Below are positions 33,650-41,421 of a stretch of DNA of 41,421 nt, piece after piece (positions within the stretch are counted from its first letter, which is position 1; each line of letters begins with the position of its first letter). Position numbers and translations under genes: made by a program. Where the stretch lies: assembly GCF_004366635.1 (NCBI RefSeq), contig NZ_SORN01000015.1, forward strand, positions 1 through 41,421, given 5' to 3'. The notes beneath the pieces were generated by a model. The model ran no database searches and was not told where the DNA came from. It saw nothing but the letters and a program-made list of their open reading frames with translations. Source of the DNA: Roseinatronobacter bogoriensis DSM 18756 (GTDB lineage Bacteria > Pseudomonadota > Alphaproteobacteria > Rhodobacterales > Rhodobacteraceae).

Positions 33650-34672
33650 TCAGTTCGAGCTGTGCAGGCGGATCGCGAGGCGCGGACGCTTGTTGACCGG
33701 CAGGATTGACGCCTCGGTCATGAGATCAATCCAGCGGCCCTTGGCATCCATCATCTGGCGCGCATAAAGCGGCAGACCGACCGTATTGGCTGTCTCCAGC
33801 AGGTTCGCGGGGCCGCCATAGGTGGTGAAGGTATCAAACGTGCCCAGCGGGAAGGCGATGCCCTCGCCGGTGGGGATCAGCCGCTCCGAGGTGCCGTTCG
33901 AGAGGGTGACCGAGCCGTTGTATTCCTCGAACAGGATCCCCGCGAAGGGGAAGGCGCGGCGCATGTCCTCGCGCAGCGGCTGGCCGCCGGTCGCCGAGAA
34001 GAACTTGTAGGCGTCCTCGGTCTTCGGGTGGCTTATCAGCTTGTCGAAGAACTCCGAGCTCACCAGCGCATGGGCGGTGGTCATGGTCTCGCCCTTGAGG
34101 TTGTCCTCGATCGCACGCAGCGTGGTGCGGACCTTGCCCTGGATGTTGGTGCCGGCGGTGCCGAAGACGAAATCGACCGAAATCTGATCGAGGCCGAACT
34201 CGGTGAAGTAGTTGTAGAGCGTGGTGCCCGCGCCATCCTTCACGATGCCGCGCAGCGCGTTCATCTCCATGTATTCGCGGGTCTGGGCATGCTTGCGGCG
34301 CATGAGCGTGAGCTTGCGGTTCATCACCTCGACCAGCGGATCGGCCGCGTCCGAGACGCCCAGCGCGGGCATGCCCTGGATATCGGCGGGCAGGATCACG
34401 TCGTCATGCGGGATCCACGGTAGCGCGAAGCTGCGCATGGAGCGGGCCTCGCGATTGCCGACCGTGGCCGGTGCGCCGAGCGGGACCGAGGGCAGGAGGC
34501 TCAGGACGCCTTCGCGTTGCTCGATGACGATGGAGCGCTGGGTCACGCCCTCGAAGCGGAAGAGGCCGATCTGGCCGAGGCGGGTATAGAGGTTGGGCAG
34601 GATGTTGATGGCCTGCGTCATCTCGGCGAGCGAATAGCCGCCCGCGTCAAACGGGTTGCGGGTGATGGTCAT
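33650..34672 (-). CDS. major capsid protein (lambda gpE-like)
   Basis: 340 aa, almost exactly the length of lambda gpE (341). MTITRNPFDAGGYSLAEMTQAIN and NILPNLYTRLGQIGLFRFEGVTQRSIVIEQ at the start, and RPRLAIRLHSS at the end, match the Phage_cap_E family with the HK97 fold. ATG at 34672 follows GGAG; the longer frame to 35068 reads the decoration gene out of frame. A decoration protein gene lies just upstream, as in lambda D-E. Confidence 0.95.
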   Translation of the reverse strand: MTITRNPFDAGGYSLAEMTQAINILPNLYTRLGQIGLFRFEGVTQRSIVIEQREGVLSLLPSVPLGAPATVGNREARSMRSFALPWIPHDDVILPADIQGMPALGVSDAADPLVEVMNRKLTLMRRKHAQTREYMEMNALRGIVKDGAGTTLYNYFTEFGLDQISVDFVFGTAGTNIQGKVRTTLRAIEDNLKGETMTTAHALVSSEFFDKLISHPKTEDAYKFFSATGGQPLREDMRRAFPFAGILFEEYNGSVTLSNGTSERLIPTGEGIAFPLGTFDTFTTYGGPANLLETANTVGLPLYARQMMDAKGRWIDLMTEASILPVNKRPRLAIRLHSSN

Positions 34673-34721
34673 GGGGAACTCCGGGGGAAAGAGGGGCAGG
34701 GAAGAGGTGCGAGATCTCGGA

Positions 34722-35102
34722 TCAGGCGGTGTCGCGCGGGATGATGCCCTGCGCAGCCAGCTGGCCATGTTTGGTGGCGATCTTGGCCCCGTCATCGACA
34801 GTGGCGTCAAAGACGAGGGCGGCGCGCGAGACGATTGCTGGCCCGCGCGCGACCACCACGCCGATGCCATCTGCGCCAGTGGCATCGACGGCGTAGAGCA
34901 GAACGGCGCTTGCAGTCTGGGCACCGTCCGAGCCGCCCGAGGTGGCGAGCTTGTATTTGCCGCTGGCGGTGATGCGGCCCAGCACAGCGCCGACCGGATA
35001 GGCTGTGCCCTCCAGCAGGGTGACGGTTTCGCGGGTGTAGTTGGGATTGACCTCGTATTTGAGGACATCGCCCATCGTGGCGGGCTGGTGAAGGACGGTC
35101 AT
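34722..35102 (-). CDS. head decoration protein (gpD-like)
   Basis: 126 aa. NYTRETVTLLEGTAYPVGAVLGRITASGKYK and a C-terminal QLAAQGIIPRDTA match the head decoration protein D family that trimerises on the expanded capsid. Gene order S49/scaffold - D - E is the lambda order. Confidence 0.9.
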   Translation of the reverse strand: MTVLHQPATMGDVLKYEVNPNYTRETVTLLEGTAYPVGAVLGRITASGKYKLATSGGSDGAQTASAVLLYAVDATGADGIGVVVARGPAIVSRAALVFDATVDDGAKIATKHGQLAAQGIIPRDTA

Positions 35103-35190
35103 GGCGGGGATCCTATGTCAGGGGTCAAAAGAAATCCCCAGCCGATGCGGCAGGGGACGACAGCCAGGCGAGTCATCTGGTCGGTGATGA

Positions 35191-35661
35191 TCAGCCGCGC
35201 GGGTTGGCAGCAGCGCGCTTTGCAGCGGTCACAATCGGGCTTTCGGAAGATTTCGGCAGGATGGGCGAGGGCGCTGCCGCAATCACGTCCCGCGCATCAG
35301 ATGCATCGGCCGCGCGTTGCAGTACCAGTTTGCGCAGGGCTTCGGGGGTGGTGCCCTCGCGGAGCGCTTTCGCGGCATCGATCGCGATGCCGAGGCGGCC
35401 TGCCTGCGCCGCGATCTCGGCGATTTCCGCCGCCGCCTCGCGCAGCTGCGCCGATAGCTCGGCCAGATTGCTCGGCTGTGGCGAGGCTGCCCGCTGCGAA
35501 GATGCTGGTGCCGGTGCTGGTTCAGAGGGTGATTCCGGCGCGGCAGCAGTTTCCGGGGCATCGCATGCGGGGGTTTCGACCACGGCGTCGGCAGCATCAT
35601 CCGGCTGCGCATCGCTGACATCCTCTTGCAAAGTCTCGTCCTGGTCGGGTGCGTTGGACAT
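35191..35661 (-). CDS. internal-start scaffold protein (lambda Nu3-like)
   Basis: 156 aa, in frame within the S49 gene. ATG at 35661 (MSNAPDQDETLQED) has AAAGGAG at ideal spacing, which is hard to explain except as an internal start. The product is the acidic and coiled-coil scaffold alone, as lambda Nu3 inside gene C. Confidence 0.75.
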   Translation of the reverse strand: MSNAPDQDETLQEDVSDAQPDDAADAVVETPACDAPETAAAPESPSEPAPAPASSQRAASPQPSNLAELSAQLREAAAEIAEIAAQAGRLGIAIDAAKALREGTTPEALRKLVLQRAADASDARDVIAAAPSPILPKSSESPIVTAAKRAAANPRG

Positions 35662-36645
35662 GGTTGTCTCCTTTCGGGTTCGGGGGGTGATGGCATCGTT
35701 TCGTGTCGAGGGGGCCATGCGTGCGATGGCTGCAGGCGGTCTTTGCGCCAGCATCTGCCGGAAAGCGGCAAAGCCCCGCGCCAGATCGGTGACCTCGTCG
35801 GCGAGGCCAGCGGCGACAGCATCCGCTCCGCGGAAGGTCGCGGCTTCGGTCGCCAGCGCAGCCTCCTGGCTCAGGCGACCAGAGCGCCCGGCCGCGACGG
35901 TCTCCGCGAACAGGAACCGCAGCAGGTCGATCTCGCGCTGGATGTCGTCGCGCACGGCCTCGGGCAGCGGTTGATAGGGATTGCCCTCGACCTTGTGGCT
36001 GCCGGAATGGATCAGCGTGACGCGCACCCCGTCCTGATCGAGCTGCCCGCTGAGGTCGGCATGGAGCACCACGACGCCGATGCTGCCCAGCGCGCCGGTG
36101 CGCGGCAACAGGATACGATCCGCCTGGCTCGCCAGCGCATAACCCGCCGAGAAGGCATGTTCGGCAACGAAGGCCCAGACTGGCTTGGCTCCCCGGATGG
36201 CACGAATACGATCTGCGAGGTCAAAAACTCCCGCAACTTCACCGCCAAAACTGTCGATTTCCAACGCGAGGCCGCGCACCGCAGGATCGCTCGCCGCCGC
36301 CTCGATCTGGGCTGCGATCCCCTCATAGCTGGTCTGGCCCGAAGACTGGCCGATCCAGCCTCCGCGATGGATGAGCACGCCCGCGATCTCGATCACGGCA
36401 ATGCCGTCGACGACCGGATAGGGCGCATCGCCGTGCAGGTGAAAGCTCTCGGCAAGGCCACCAGCCAGAATGCTGGCGCGGGCGGGCAGGGCGGCGGTGC
36501 CATCCGGCGTGGCGTCCCCATCGACCAACTCCACCCGCCGCCCGAGAATGCTGGGCCCGAGGCCCGACAGGAACGCCATGGCCTTGGAGGGTTCCACCAG
36601 CAGCGGCGTGTTGAAGGCGCGCGCGGCAATGCGGGCATGGAGCAT
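35191..36645 (-). CDS. S49 prohead protease with C-terminal scaffold (lambda gpC-like)
   Basis: 484 aa. The N-terminal about 300 residues are a signal-peptide-peptidase-A-like (S49) protease: IDSFGGEVAG (oxyanion side), EHAFSAGYALAS with the catalytic Ser, and HSGSHKVEGNPYQPL with the catalytic Lys. After about 330 the chain turns acidic and Ala/Pro-rich, then coiled coil (AELSAQLREAAAEIAEIAAQAG), a scaffold. ATG overlaps the portal TGA by one base. It matures the prohead and portal. Confidence 0.92.
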   Translation of the reverse strand: MLHARIAARAFNTPLLVEPSKAMAFLSGLGPSILGRRVELVDGDATPDGTAALPARASILAGGLAESFHLHGDAPYPVVDGIAVIEIAGVLIHRGGWIGQSSGQTSYEGIAAQIEAAASDPAVRGLALEIDSFGGEVAGVFDLADRIRAIRGAKPVWAFVAEHAFSAGYALASQADRILLPRTGALGSIGVVVLHADLSGQLDQDGVRVTLIHSGSHKVEGNPYQPLPEAVRDDIQREIDLLRFLFAETVAAGRSGRLSQEAALATEAATFRGADAVAAGLADEVTDLARGFAAFRQMLAQRPPAAIARMAPSTRNDAITPRTRKETTMSNAPDQDETLQEDVSDAQPDDAADAVVETPACDAPETAAAPESPSEPAPAPASSQRAASPQPSNLAELSAQLREAAAEIAEIAAQAGRLGIAIDAAKALREGTTPEALRKLVLQRAADASDARDVIAAAPSPILPKSSESPIVTAAKRAAANPRG

Positions 36646-38147
36646 CAGGGCTGGTCCTCGTCTGGGCGCGGGCGGTCCTCCGCGTCATCGGTTGTGTCGG
36701 TGTCGTCATGCCCCTCGGCTGGCACCGCCTGCACGCCCTGCGCGGGCGAGCCGGGGCGGCGGAAGTCGAGGCCCAGCGCCCGTTCGCGGGCACGTTCGGC
36801 GGCGATCTCCCGGTCGACCTGTTCTGCGTCATAGCCCCGCTCGGCAATGGCCTGCGTGCGCGATTTCAGCCCGGCTTCGATCTGGGCGATCTCTGCATTG
36901 GCGTCCTTGAGCGGATCGACCCAGTCCCATTTCGTGGGCAGCCAGTCGGCGGTCAGGAGCTGCGCGCGGTTGGCTTCATAGCCGGGCAGGGTGAGCGCGC
37001 CCGACAGCACGGCCGCATCCATCCATCGGGCATAGACGGGTCGGCAGAGCTGCCAGACCATCACCGAATGCTGCCAGGCCGAGACGCGGCGGCGGAATTC
37101 GATCAGCGCGAGGCGCGAGTTCGAGAAGTTGCCCTTCACCATGTCGTTGGCGATGTATGGATAGGGGATACCCAGCGCAGCCGAGATCTGCAGCAGCGTC
37201 CGGTACTGGAACGGCTCATAAGTGCCCCCGCTGTCGGCGGGCTGGCCCACAGTCACATCCTCGCCGGGATCCAGCCGCACGATCTGGCCCGGGCTGATTT
37301 CCACTCCGGCTGGTCCGTCCTCGTCCTCGGGCGGGGCAAGGGGGTTCTCCAGCGCAGGCGAGGTCACAAACATCGCATACATAGCTGCGACCTTCTTCCG
37401 GTCGAGCTCGGCATCGTCATACTGATCGAGCAGGAACAGCTTCACGATGGCCGGGGCCAGTTTGGAGACCCCGCGCAACTGGCCACCCTCGACCGGGTCG
37501 ATGACATGGATGACCTCCGATGCCGGGACGCGGACGACCTCACCTGCCAGCCCCGGATCGGTGCTGTCGCCCGGATGGCGGCGCAGGAAGTGATAGGCCA
37601 CGCGCCGCCCGATCCGGTCGAATTCGATGCCTTGACGAATGGCATTGCCGTTCGCTGCTGTCCCGGTCTGTTCCAGCGGCAGCATCTCAGCGGGCAACAT
37701 CTGCAATTGCAGCGGCACTGTCAGCCCGTCACCCGCTCGGCGCATCCGGATCCTGAAGAACACCTCGCCCGCGATGAACACCTCACGCGCGGCGCGGCGC
37801 TGCAGCCCATAGAAATCCGTCAGCCCTTCGGCATCAGCCTCGTCGGTCCAGGCGAGCCAGAGGCGCTGCAGTTCCTCCTTGCGCGCGGCGTCCCCGATTT
37901 TCGAGATCGGCTTGATCCCGTCGCCCACCGTGTTGGCGGCCCAGCTTTCCACCGCATTCACGGCATAGCCGTTGTTGCGCACCAGCCAGCGGGCGCGGGC
38001 GGTGATGTCCGGCCCGGCAGCGGCGATCAGCGCGTTGACATGCGCCCGCGTCGCGCGGAACCCGCGTAGGCGCCGATGATGCTGGCCGGCATCGAACCCG
38101 CCGATGAAGGCCCCGAGGCGCTGACGCCAGTTCATCGCGCTGGCCAT
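36645..38147 (-). CDS. phage portal protein (lambda family)
   Basis: 500 aa. ATRAHVNALIAAAGPDITARARWLVRNN and AVESWAANTVGDGIKP at the N-terminus, VPASEVIHVIDP, and GIPYPYIANDM with FSNSRLALIEFRRR are hallmarks of the lambda gpB portal family. The C-terminal tail is acidic and disordered. ATG at 38147 overlaps the gpW-like stop (TGATG); GTG one codon earlier is the alternative start. Confidence 0.95.
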   Translation of the reverse strand: MASAMNWRQRLGAFIGGFDAGQHHRRLRGFRATRAHVNALIAAAGPDITARARWLVRNNGYAVNAVESWAANTVGDGIKPISKIGDAARKEELQRLWLAWTDEADAEGLTDFYGLQRRAAREVFIAGEVFFRIRMRRAGDGLTVPLQLQMLPAEMLPLEQTGTAANGNAIRQGIEFDRIGRRVAYHFLRRHPGDSTDPGLAGEVVRVPASEVIHVIDPVEGGQLRGVSKLAPAIVKLFLLDQYDDAELDRKKVAAMYAMFVTSPALENPLAPPEDEDGPAGVEISPGQIVRLDPGEDVTVGQPADSGGTYEPFQYRTLLQISAALGIPYPYIANDMVKGNFSNSRLALIEFRRRVSAWQHSVMVWQLCRPVYARWMDAAVLSGALTLPGYEANRAQLLTADWLPTKWDWVDPLKDANAEIAQIEAGLKSRTQAIAERGYDAEQVDREIAAERARERALGLDFRRPGSPAQGVQAVPAEGHDDTDTTDDAEDRPRPDEDQP

Positions 38148-38356
38148 CACAGGTCCTTCACGGCGAAGGGGCGCAACACGCGCCGGCTGGTCCGTTCCAG
38201 CGCCGCGATCCGGCGCTCGATATCGGCGATGGCGGCGGCCAGCTCGGCATCCGAGCCATAGGTGATGTTCTTGCCGTCATAGCTGACCGAGCGCGTGCCG
38301 CTGTAGCGCGCGGCCAGCAGGGCGCTGTGGCGGGATTTCAGCTCGTCGAGGGTCAT
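38147..38356 (-). CDS. gpW-like head-tail joining protein
   Basis: 69 aa (lambda gpW is 68). TLDELKSRHSALLAARYSGTRSVSYDGKNITYGS and a C-terminal helix IADIERRIAALE fit the gpW family that plugs the portal. ATG at 38356 lies three bases after the large terminase stop; a TTG precedes it. Small and easily missed. Confidence 0.88.
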   Translation of the reverse strand: MTLDELKSRHSALLAARYSGTRSVSYDGKNITYGSDAELAAAIADIERRIAALERTSRRVLRPFAVKDL

Positions 38357-38359
38357 CAA

Positions 38360-40402
38360 TCATTCCATGTATCGGGGCGTGCTGATCTTCCAGCCGCGCC
38401 GCCTTGGCGTCGTCATTTTCCCGGCTTGCGGGGCTGTCGGTTTCTCTGGCGCGGCATCCATTGGCACAGAGGCAGTTTCCACCCCCGCCTGCTTCTCCAG
38501 CTGCCGCCACATGCGTTCATCAAAGCGGTCCGCGCCGAGAATCCACGCTGCAGCCCGCGCATAGACGCGGGTGTCCAGCGCCTCGTTGCGCTCGCGCAGT
38601 TTCTGCCATTCCTGGCGGGCATAGCCGCGTCGGTCGCGGATCGTGACCAGCTGCTCGGCGACCAGCTGCTTGAGCCATTCGCTGTCCACCCAGTCGGGCA
38701 GGTGGATCGTGCCCGCCGATGCGGGGGCGTCTGGCTCGGAGGGCCGCTCGATCCGCAGATAGCGATAGGTCTCCGCCTTGAACGTGGCCGTGGCCACTGT
38801 CCAGAGCCGCGCCCCGCGCTTCAGCTTCCGCCCGTTCACGGTCGCATCGACATAGGTCGGCCCAGACACGGGCGTGGCCCGGTTGAAGCCTTCCAAGCCC
38901 TTCACCGGTGCCACCTGCGCAATGCCCTGCTTGCGGGACCACGCATAGACGGCGGCGGACTCATAGCCGGTGTCGATGGCGAGCTTGGCCAGCGTCATGA
39001 ACGCGCCATTCTCGTGCACCCATGTCTGGCTGAGCAGCGCAGTCAGCTTCTCCCAGCAGGCCGGATCATCCGGCCCGCCCGGAATGACGATGTGATCCAC
39101 CAGCCAGCTTTCCAGCCCACGGCCCCATGCCCATACATCGACCTCGATCCGGTCCTTCTGCACATCCGCCCCCGCGGTCAGGAACAGCCCGCCTGCGGGG
39201 ATCTGCGCGGGGAAGGCAATGCGCCGGTCGGCCAGCCGCTGCCATTCCGGGGCCTCGCCGCTTTCGATCCAGGTCTCGCCCAGCAGCGTGTTGCGCGCCG
39301 CGCGCAGCATCTCGTCCGAGCCTTGCGCCGCCAGCCAGTCCCGCGCGATCTGCTCCCAGCTCTTCCAGCCGATCGGCGAATAGAGCGCCGAGAGGTGGAA
39401 CCCGATGGCGGTCGGGTCGGCGGATACGGCGGTCGCGCGCCATTCGCCGCGCGCCAGCATCTCGGTCTTGTGGTGCTCGGCGATGGGGCGCTCGCAGCCC
39501 TCACAATGATAGGTTGCCGTTTCCGGACGTCCCTTCGCCCAGCGCAGCCGTTCGAACTGCAGCCACTGGCGATGACCACAGTGCGGGCAGGGCACGAAGA
39601 AGCGCCGCTGGTCGCTGGCCTCGAACTCCCGCTCGATCCGGCTCAGGCCCCGGATGGTCGGGGTCGAGACCATGAACACTTTGCGCCGATGCGCGAAGGT
39701 GGTGGTCCGCGCTTCGGCCAGCGTGACCGGATCGCCTTCCTCGTCGGCCGAGGCCGGGTAGGCATCGACCTCGTCGAGAAACACATAGCGCGCGGGCATC
39801 GACCGCAGGCCAGTGGCCGAGTTCGCGCCGGTCAGCACCAGGATGCCGCCCGGAAATTCCTTGGACAGCATCGAATTGCCAGCGTCGCGGGAGCGGGCAG
39901 GACTGACCCGCTCCTTCAGCGCCGGGCTGTCCTCGATCAGGGGATCGATCCGGCCGCGCGAGGTCCGCTTGGCCATCTCGACGGTCGGCAGCACGGCAAG
40001 CATGGGCCCCGGCGCGTGGTGGATCACGAAGCCGATCCAGTTGTTTCCCGCCTCGGTCGCGCCGACCTGCGCGGCCTTCATGAAGCTGATGCGCTGTGCC
40101 GGGTGGCTCGGGGACAGCGCATCCATGATGCCGCGCAGATAGGGCGTGCGCGCAGTCCGGTACCGCCCGGGTTCGGCCGAGGCGCGCGAGCTGAGCCAGC
40201 GATGCGCATCGGCCCATTCCGACACGGTGAGATCGGCGTCCGGCCGCATCCCCCGCCGCCAGGCGCGCAGGATGTCTTCCGCGCCGTCGAAGCCGAGGTC
40301 GAGGTCTTCTGTCAGGTCGCTGTCGGTCAGGCTGTGATCATTGTCTCCTTCATGCAAGCGAGACCCGGAGGTCTGCGAGGGCGTCGAGCTGCTCTCGGAC
40401 AT
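38360..40402 (-). CDS. large terminase (lambda GpA family)
   Basis: 680 aa. Walker A-like KAAQVGATEAGNN (about 110-122), Walker B YVFLDEVDAYP (about 207-217), motif STPTIRGLSRIE (coupling), and a zinc-binding insert CPHCGHRQ with CEGC. The nuclease domain follows (GADVQKDRIEVDVWAWGRG, then LAIDTGYES). Cuts and translocates DNA into the prohead; GpA type suggests cos packaging. The start overlaps the small terminase by 53 bp. Confidence 0.95.
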   Translation of the reverse strand: MSESSSTPSQTSGSRLHEGDNDHSLTDSDLTEDLDLGFDGAEDILRAWRRGMRPDADLTVSEWADAHRWLSSRASAEPGRYRTARTPYLRGIMDALSPSHPAQRISFMKAAQVGATEAGNNWIGFVIHHAPGPMLAVLPTVEMAKRTSRGRIDPLIEDSPALKERVSPARSRDAGNSMLSKEFPGGILVLTGANSATGLRSMPARYVFLDEVDAYPASADEEGDPVTLAEARTTTFAHRRKVFMVSTPTIRGLSRIEREFEASDQRRFFVPCPHCGHRQWLQFERLRWAKGRPETATYHCEGCERPIAEHHKTEMLARGEWRATAVSADPTAIGFHLSALYSPIGWKSWEQIARDWLAAQGSDEMLRAARNTLLGETWIESGEAPEWQRLADRRIAFPAQIPAGGLFLTAGADVQKDRIEVDVWAWGRGLESWLVDHIVIPGGPDDPACWEKLTALLSQTWVHENGAFMTLAKLAIDTGYESAAVYAWSRKQGIAQVAPVKGLEGFNRATPVSGPTYVDATVNGRKLKRGARLWTVATATFKAETYRYLRIERPSEPDAPASAGTIHLPDWVDSEWLKQLVAEQLVTIRDRRGYARQEWQKLRERNEALDTRVYARAAAWILGADRFDERMWRQLEKQAGVETASVPMDAAPEKPTAPQAGKMTTPRRRGWKISTPRYME

Positions 40403-40889
40403 GGGTTTCCAGCACCCTCTGCAGGATCGCAGTCTCGATCGTCACGGGCACCCCCGAGGCCTTCTCCATCTCTGCGGATAATTGCGCGGCCATCAGCGCG
40501 GCGACGCGGGTGGGCCAGGTGACCCATGTATCGCGCTCCTGGCGCGCAAGGCGAAACACCAGCGTCTCGGCGCGTGCGCGGTCCACCAGCACGCCCTTCT
40601 TCTTCTGGATGGCGATCTGCTTGTCCTGCGCCATGTAAACGGTCAGCGCAGTGCGGGCCTTGATGTAGGACGATGTCTCTCCCGGCCCGCTGATCATCCC
40701 GTCGCCACCGCCGCGCGAGCGCATCTGCTGGTCCGGATCGGTCATCGCGCCGCGTCGTGCATCGGACGCTGCCGCATTGATCGAGCCATCGGCAAAGAGC
40801 ACCAGCCGCCCGTTCTTCCGCGCCTTCTGCACCGCGCCGCGCGAGAGCCCGGAATGGGCGGCGTAGGCACGCTCGGACATACCTTCCAT
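40350..40889 (-). CDS. small terminase subunit / DNA-packaging protein
   Basis: 179 aa. An N-terminal winged-helix-like part (SERAYAAHSGLSRGAVQKARKNGRLVLFADGSIN) is followed by a Gly-rich linker and a helical part (AEKLVFRLARQERDTW-like). This matches small terminase proteins in front of GpA terminases; it should recognise the packaging site. Start uncertain between 40889 and 40880 (MSERAYAA). Confidence 0.8.
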   Translation of the reverse strand: MEGMSERAYAAHSGLSRGAVQKARKNGRLVLFADGSINAAASDARRGAMTDPDQQMRSRGGGDGMISGPGETSSYIKARTALTVYMAQDKQIAIQKKKGVLVDRARAETLVFRLARQERDTWVTWPTRVAALMAAQLSAEMEKASGVPVTIETAILQRVLETHVREQLDALADLRVSLA

Positions 40890-41022
40890 GGCTCTGCGGC
40901 GATCCTCAAGATATTGGAATTAAACGGAAATGCGCTGCTTATTCAGTTGATTACACTCCCGTATAGAGCGATTCTGTTATCAAGGAAACGGTGCATCGCG
41001 CACAACGCAAGGAGCCAAAACC
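40890..41022. other. divergent intergenic region
   Basis: 133 bp between minus-strand late genes and plus-strand small genes, AT-richer than surroundings (TTCAGTTGATTACACTCCC area). Expected to hold two divergent promoters and perhaps a packaging site, but I find no -35/-10 pair with proper spacing: TTGATT (40947-40952) has TATAGA 9 bp and TGTTAT 22 bp away. Confidence 0.4.
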
Positions 41023-41235
41023 ATGACCATCGCCATCCCCTCCGACACGACCCGCATCTTTATTGACCGCGCCCGCTTCGTGCAGGCCATGACCACTGCC
41101 GCGCTACAGCGCCACCTCAACGACCAGAGCCTCAACGCCGAGGTCTTCGAGATGGCAGGCCGGGTTGGGATCGACTGCCTGACCATCGAGCTGGCCGATG
41201 TGGTGCCGGTCCTGAAGCAGCACGGGCTGATCTGA
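41023..41235 (+). CDS. small phage protein of unknown function
   Basis: 70 aa: mixed helices (RARFVQAMTTAALQRHLNDQ) and a short C-terminal helix ADVVPVLKQHGLI. Not recognised. AAGGAG eight bases before the ATG is a good ribosome site, and the next gene follows 34 bp later on the same strand, so these are co-transcribed. Confidence 0.75.
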   Translation: MTIAIPSDTTRIFIDRARFVQAMTTAALQRHLNDQSLNAEVFEMAGRVGIDCLTIELADVVPVLKQHGLI

Positions 41236-41269
41236 GCTCGCGCGCCCCTGAATCACCCGGAGCAAAGCC

Positions 41270-41421
41270 ATGCCATCCCGCACCGAACCCACCCCGAACG
41301 CCCAGCGCGATGCCGTCATCTTTGACATCGCCCAGCGCCAGTTCCGCCTCGAGACGCTGGAAACCCGCAACCGGGATCGTCTCGATTTCCATGATGTGGC
41401 GGTCTGGGCCCTGCGCGCCGC
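41270..41421 (+). CDS. DUF6900-like small protein (cut by window end)
   Basis: The first 50 codons only. DIAQRQFRLETLETRN and DRLDFHDVAVWALRAA resemble the DUF6900 family of small phage and plasmid proteins. GGAG precedes the ATG. Function unknown. Confidence 0.65.
   Translation, partial: MPSRTEPTPNAQRDAVIFDIAQRQFRLETLETRNRDRLDFHDVAVWALRA

Noticed and set aside
34673..35068. N-terminal extension of the capsid gene
   Set aside because: It reads the decoration-protein gene in another frame; ATG at 34672 with GGAG gives the normal gpE length.
38327..40522. Plus-strand 731-aa open frame
   Set aside because: It is antisense to the well-supported large terminase; GC-rich DNA keeps the opposite frame open.
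40947..40980. Promoter TTGATT with TATAGA or TGTTAT
   Set aside because: Spacers of 9 and 22 bp do not fit sigma-70 promoters.

Overview
The window looks like a chromosomal stretch of an alphaproteobacterium, most likely Rhodobacterales. It is GC-rich, and the phage tail-tip genes (DUF2163, DUF2460, NlpC-type peptidase, GTA TIM-barrel protein) are of the kind found in that order's phages and gene transfer agents. This is a family-level inference from protein motifs; no search was run.

Left end (1-180): an intact initiator tRNA-fMet gene with encoded CCA, a rho-independent terminator, and a short direct repeat. A tRNA 3' end facing foreign-looking DNA is a typical tyrosine-integrase attachment site. 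No integrase lies in the window.

Region 181-16112 (minus strand): one seven-gene operon in which five of six junctions are 4-bp ATGA overlaps and the sixth is a 13-bp gap. In transcription order it encodes (1) a TIR protein with an unknown C-terminal domain; (2) a pentapeptide-WD40 protein with a TIR-like C-terminus; (3) and (4) two paralogous TIR-STAND-TM-WD40 giants; (5) a small SLOG-like Rossmann protein; (6) a TIR-NB-ARC-WD40 protein; and (7) a patatin-like phospholipase. I count 7, 14, 14 and 7 WD40 repeats, i.e. six seven-bladed propellers. It reads as an NLR-like immune or signalling locus: propeller sensors, STAND switches, several TIR domains, a possible nucleotide-signal receptor (SLOG) and a membrane-attacking lipase. 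This is the best candidate for an undescribed system.

Region 16428-40889 (mostly minus strand): the late region of a siphovirus-type prophage, transcribed right to left. Order: small terminase, GpA-type large terminase, gpW-like joiner, lambda-type portal, S49 protease with a nested scaffold start, gpD-like decoration protein, gpE-like capsid, head-tail and tail-completion proteins, tail terminator, tube, tail-assembly chaperones with an A AAA AAC frameshift site, tape measure, DUF2460, DUF2163, NlpC, GTA TIM-barrel hub, DUF2793/C1q-like fibre, and lysis genes (TM protein, M15 endolysin, Rz, nested Rz1). The head is lambda-like and the tail tip GTA-like.

Three extra genes interrupt this module: a plus-strand multipass membrane protein (25241-26653), a plus-strand thermonuclease-like protein (30669-31154), and a GIY-YIG nuclease-like gene (31698-32498) that sits beside a remnant of a displaced tail-terminator start.

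Right end (41023-41421): two small divergent plus-strand genes begin another part of the prophage; the last is cut by the window edge. The defence-like operon lies between the putative tRNA attachment site and the lysis end of the prophage, so it may be prophage cargo or a separate island at the same tRNA.
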